This document shows, piece by piece, positions 59,801 to 64,000 of a stretch of 64,000 bases of DNA. Both the position numbers and the translations under genes were made by a program. Numbering within the stretch: the stretch's first letter is position 1; every line of letters starts with the position of its first letter. The DNA comes from Letharia columbiana (lineage: Eukaryota; Ascomycota; Lecanoromycetes; Lecanorales; Parmeliaceae): positions 248,001-312,000 of the forward strand of contig NW_023501052.1 of assembly GCF_014066305.1 (NCBI RefSeq). The letters run 5' to 3'. The notes below the pieces were generated by a model. It worked only from the letters and a program-made list of their open reading frames with translations, had not been told where the DNA came from and did not search any database.

Positions 59801-62291
59801 GGTGGTGAGGAGAACGTGGAATTTCGCCTTCCGAGGGTTCTCACTGACTAGAAGCTCGTGCTCCCGAATGGTTTTACGGGCAGCTTCGTTGCCGTTATAG
59901 ACCACATAGTTGACGTCGGGGGTCCAATTGTCAAACGTTTCGGCCCATGAGGGCATTGTTGAAAGTGGTACAACCACTATGAAAGGCCCTTGCTGCTGTC
60001 TGTCATGCCGCAGCCAATTCATGAACGCCACCGTTTGCACGGTTTTTCCTAGGCCCATTTCGTCTGCGAGGATCACATTGTTTCCTCTGCACCAATTGAA
60101 AGCCAAGAAATTGAGGCCATGCATCTGGAACTCCCGGAGTGAGCCGTTCTTTATGTAGGCTGGTTGCTCCAATATGCGTTGAAACGTCCGCCTCGTAGTT
60201 GGATTCGACTCTGACTTATTTGATTGCGGTAATGAAGAGGTTCGATCGAGATAACGGTCGATCTCGTTCTGCGCGATGTTGCTCACCAAGCTACCGTTCT
60301 CCCAGGTGCAAGAATCGTAGTAGAGTCCCTTCCCTATCTTATGTCAACTAGTGGTAACATTGCCATGATCGGACAACTTACACTTCACAAGATACTGTAA
60401 ATCCCCCTTGTCGTTCTTGCCAATAACACGCTCAACTTTCGTGTAATCCTTGAGGGCATCGGCATCACGTTCACGATCGAGATTCCACTTCTCTCGCTCT
60501 TCGAGTGGGATGTCCTTTTCATGCTCCATGTGGATATCCTCCTGGACCACTTTGCGGAAGTAATTCTCAAGTCGTCGTATACCGCGACAAGAGGCCAAAG
60601 CAGCATTGGTCTCCCAGGTGGAATGGTAGTGAGCTTTGCCTTGCCATTTGATCTTTCGCAGGTCAGATTTGAGATCTCGAGAGAGGGTAGGACGATTGGG
60701 AACGGTGACGCTTACATAGTACTCAAAATCATCTCTTCCAGGGTCGGTGACTTCTTTACCTATAGGCAATTTAGTCTCTGATCCTAGCATTACTCTATAG
60801 GATCACTGACTAGTATCCTCACGTAGGCGATGGTTGAGCACCGCATCGATTGCAGGAACGTCCTCCTCCGGCCCAGCCGTCCAGTATTCCTGAGGGACCA
60901 TGTCCGCTTCATCATCAAACATGTCGTCGTCATCTTCGTTGTAATTGGATACTTTGGCAGCTTTTCGTGTCGAGAAGCGTACTTCTCCGTGAGCAGGGGT
61001 TATGTCACGAGTGGGTTGGACTGATCGACGATGGTTCTTCTTGGCTGCAGCTCGACGAGATCCACCATAAGCATCAATGTCAGACTCACTATCAGATGGT
61101 GATTGTGCGGAAGGAGTGTTCTGCTTGGATGCTGCAAGATGATAGTAAGCAACTAATGTGCCAAAGCCATTTTGGCACCACGAGGATAGTGTAGTAGAGA
61201 ACTTACCTCGAGCGGAGGAGAGTTGTTTTCGTCGTTTCCGTGGCGGGCCACTTCTGATGTCTGACTCAGAGTCATCGTCCTCAGAGTCGTCATCGACCTG
61301 ACCGTATTGATTAGTAGACTGGTTAGTGGTGTGTGAAAGTAGGGGCACATACGATCTGCCGTGATGGACGAGGCCGGCCCTGAGTATATTGTTCAGCGCT
61401 ATGATGGGGATTAAATAATCGTTGACTTACGCTTCGTCGCAGGCCGTAAAGCTCGGGATCGTTCAAAATATAGTCCTCATGCTCCGGACCAGCTTTGCGT
61501 TTCCGTTGTCGAGGCGAATCTTGTGATGATGAACGGTCACCACCATAAGATCCGGCATTGCCGGTAGGCGGTGTTGCCATATCGTAGTCAGGATCGTCAG
61601 AGCCGACAGCGTCCTCGTCTTGTGAGGATCCATCGTCTGAGCCCCTCATTTGGCCATTCTCTCTATTGTCGTTTTGCTCGCTATTCAGGAATGTAGTTGG
61701 GGCGTTGGGAATATCAAGGGCCTCGGAGAGGTCGCTCTCGCTCTCGGGGGTCAAAGCCCGATTGGTTGCAGGCTTGGTAGAAGGAGGGGAGAGGTGTCCA
61801 TTGGAGTAGGGAAGATCCGTAGTAGTAGAGGATGTCTGCTGGTACATCACGGTGCTTGCTATAACACCAGTACATTAGCATTGCTCGGCGAGGAAAGGCC
61901 AGAGTACTTTAGCGCATTTCTGGCAGGTACCCAGACAGCAGGCGACCCAGGGAGCAGTCCAACATGCTCAGGAGACTTGACTGAGATGGAGTGAACATGA
62001 GATTCGATGAAAGAATAGCTCTTGGTGATGGAGTTGATGGAAAAGCAATCTGCGGGAGAGCAGACAGTTGTGGCACCAGGATGTGAATTTGGTGCATATA
62101 TAGCGAGGCCTACATAGACAGCATGCTATACAAGAGGCTCCTCCATGTAGAAATTGGATAGCTGAAGACATTGTATAGAGTTGATCGAATGTGGAGATGG
62201 GCATGTACAGCCGCAGGCCAAATTTGAGCGGTGGCCCAAGGAATCGTGTGCATTAACAGGGACAAGGGATGATGATGTACTTACAAGCCAT
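56817..62291 (-). CDS. CHD1: Chromodomain-helicase-DNA-binding chromatin remodeller Chd1
   Basis: Nine exons fit by phase: 62291-62285 (seven bases), 61858-61431, 61379-61353, 61297-61207, 61131-60823, 60783-60716, 60652-60382, 60333-57066 and 57009-56817, about 1,553 residues. An acidic serine-rich N-terminus is followed by two chromodomains (YYIKWQGKAHYHSTWET near 310 and LVKWKGLYYDSCTWE near 400), a Snf2 ATPase (DEMGLGKT near 490, DEAH near 605, AHRIGQ in the second lobe), a SANT/SLIDE-like DNA-binding region and a C-terminal helical domain (NRLLWKLFGPVKPS). Chd1 spaces nucleosomes over transcribed genes. The first tiny exon is the least certain part; an ATG at 61847 is the alternative start. 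Confidence 0.93.
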
Positions 62292-62684
62292 GACTTCAGA
62301 GCCGCCTTGACGGGTCCAAAATGTGTGCGGAAGTGGTGGTTTGTTAAGGGTGTCATTAAATGGAGGATGGAGGTGTCAAGTATGCTTTCGTGAGGATTAT
62401 CCGCGAGCTGCAGCATAAATGGTACTGTAAGGCTGAAAGGCCCCCAGTCGGCTAATAGGCTCCCCCACTAAGCCTCATGTGCAAGCGGGCTCTGTTTCTG
62501 TGTGAATGCCAATAAGTTATCCGATTTGATTTTTTCACGGCTCTATGAATTGAGTAACTCTTGGGTGACAGTCTCTTGCTCCTCGTTACTCAGTCATTGA
62601 AGTCCGATACCCGAGTGGAACACAACTCCCAGGTTTACACGCTTGTTTCCATAATCTCTCAAATAAAGCTCTCATCCCTCCACA
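62292..62684. promoter_or_regulatory. Shared divergent upstream region of CHD1 and RLI1
   Basis: Only 393 bases separate the proposed CHD1 start from the RLI1 start on the other strand, so the two promoters must overlap or lie next to each other. I see no clear TATA box or known operator; short pyrimidine-rich tracts precede the RLI1 ATG. Confidence 0.45.
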
Positions 62685-64000
62685 ATGTCCGACAAGCTTA
62701 CACGGTATGCCTTGACATCTTGGATTTCTGTTGTGGGACAATCCTATTGACTCTCGAATTCGGTTGTTAGTATTGCCATTGTCAGCAATGACAAGGTGAG
62801 TCATTAGACTCAAAGCTTCCTATTGTCTAGCAAATGCTAACGATATCCCCCCCGCAGTGCAAGCCAAAAGTACTACAGTCAAACAGGACACTCGCGGTAT
62901 GGATCGTCTTGCTAATCTACCTCTTAGAAATGCCGTCAAGAATGCAAAAAGTCCTGCCCAGTCGTACGGACCGGCAAGCTCTGTATCGAAGTTGCTCCCG
63001 AGTCAAAAATTGCTTTCATCTCGGAACGTCTATGCATAGGATGTGGTATCTGTGTCAAGAAGTGCCCCTTCAGCGCCATCAACATCATCAATCTGCCTAC
63101 GAACCTTGAATCGCAAGTGACTCACCGCTACTCGGCGAATAGCTTCAAGCTACATCGGCTGCCTATGCCACGACCAGGGCAGGTTTTAGGCTTGGTGGGA
63201 ACCAACGGAATTGGAAAGAGTACTGCGTTGAAGATCCTCAGCGGCAAGTTGAAGCCCAATCTGGGTCGATACGAAGATCCGCCAGACTGGGAAGAGATCT
63301 TAAAATACTTTCGAGGGTCTGAGCTTCAGAGTAGGTCCGCAGCTACGTAATCTTGAACGCATGCTAAACAAGACCCAGACTACTTTACCAAAGTACTGGA
63401 AGATGACCTTAAGGCTGTTGTTAAGCCTCAGTATGTCGATCAACTGCCGAAAGCTGTCAAAGGTCCCGACAGGACAGTAGAGGCTTTGTTGAAAGCACGT
63501 AACCAAATGGACAACATTCAGGAGATTATGGACGTTCTGGGTAGGCACATTCCCACAGTGGTAGCGGAGAAGGCTGACTCGGCTATAGAATTGAACCAAG
63601 TGAGCGATCGAGACATCAATCTCCTGTCTGGTGGAGAGCTTCAACGGTTCGCAATAGGAGTTGTTTGCGTCCAGCAAGCCGATGTGTATGACACGAGTCC
63701 TTCCAAAGATTCTCATAGGCTAAAGTATTCCTAGTTACATGTTCGATGAGCCGTCCTCTTATCTCGATGTTAAACAGCGTCTTAGCGCCGCTAGGACCAT
63801 TCGCAAGCTGCTACGTCCAGATGACTACGTGATTGTCGTGGAGCACGACCTGTCTGTTCTCGACTATCTCTCCGACTTTATCTGCGTTCTCTATGGCAAG
63901 CCTGCGGTTTACGGTGTCGTCACACTGCCTGCGTCGGTCAGAGAAGGGATCAATATCTTCCTGGACGGCAACATTCCTACTGAGAATTTACGTTTCCGCG
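62685..64000 (+). CDS. RLI1: ABCE1/Rli1 ribosome-recycling ATPase, 5' part (runs off the window)
   Basis: Exons 62685-62704, 62771-62795, 62858-62869 (a 12-base microexon), 62928-63330, 63379-63685 and 63735-64000 onward join exactly in phase for 344 residues of about 600. The start [16 protein letters not shown] leads to two iron-sulfur cysteine clusters ([14 protein letters not shown] and [12 protein letters not shown]), Walker A GTNGIGKS, the signature LSGGELQR, Walker [11 protein letters not shown] and the switch histidine in [12 protein letters not shown]. Rli1 splits terminated ribosomes with Pelota or eRF1 and aids initiation; it is essential in yeast. The second ATPase half lies beyond the window. 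Confidence 0.95.

Noticed and set aside
62589..62640. A tRNA-like stretch upstream of RLI1
   Set aside because: No cloverleaf with A and B box spacing could be formed; the resemblance is limited to a few bases.

Overview
The window is a piece of nuclear genome from a filamentous ascomycete (Pezizomycotina; Dothideomycetes is a weaker guess). The reasons are many short introns (about 40-75 bases, GT-AG), typical fungal housekeeping genes on both strands, ascomycete-only conserved proteins of unknown function, and a large AT-rich block of transposon debris bearing the C-to-T signature of repeat-induced point mutation (RIP). Bacterial features such as operons and Shine-Dalgarno sites are absent. 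Exon borders below were worked out by eye from splice sites and reading-frame phase.

Layout. 1-1.7 kb: a short open frame of unknown origin, a foldback GC-rich repeat and a small terminal-inverted-repeat element. 2-24.4 kb: gene-bearing sequence with an F-box/zinc-pair protein (-), a conserved unknown protein (-), a doubtful small gene (-), the nucleolar Pumilio protein Puf6 (-), a second conserved unknown (-), a single-span membrane protein (+), the recombinase Rad51 (+) and the nucleoporin Nup120 (-). 24.5-38.3 kb: a transposon graveyard. A Tc1/mariner-like (DDE_3) element is split by a roughly 12.1-kb insertion bounded by about 95-base inverted repeats; inside lie a RIP-damaged Ty3/Gypsy chromodomain retrotransposon (+), a related deleted retroelement in the opposite orientation, and an internally deleted Tc1-like copy. 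Another deleted Tc1-like copy runs into an abnormal poly-A tract that is probably an assembly artefact.

38.3-43.9 kb: a decayed subtelomere-like or accessory stretch with a GNAT acetyltransferase pseudogene carrying several nonsense codons, a dispersed 250-base repeat, and a frame-broken DUF6536 membrane protein gene. 43.9-64 kb: dense housekeeping sequence with SEM1/DSS1 (+), phosphoglycerate kinase (-), argininosuccinate lyase (-), a very large low-complexity protein with a degenerate repeat (-), the CHD1 chromatin remodeller (-), and divergently from it the start of RLI1/ABCE1 (+), which runs off the window end.

The genes do not form a pathway cluster; they cover DNA repair (Rad51), chromatin (Chd1), mRNA export (Nup120, Sem1), ribosome biogenesis and recycling (Puf6, Rli1), glycolysis (Pgk) and arginine synthesis (Asl). 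The biology most worth a second look is the nested transposon block with its patchy RIP, the uncharacterised inverted-repeat element that carries it, and several unusual splicing features (12-, 18- and 20-base microexons and a stop-free 63-base intron inside a chromodomain).
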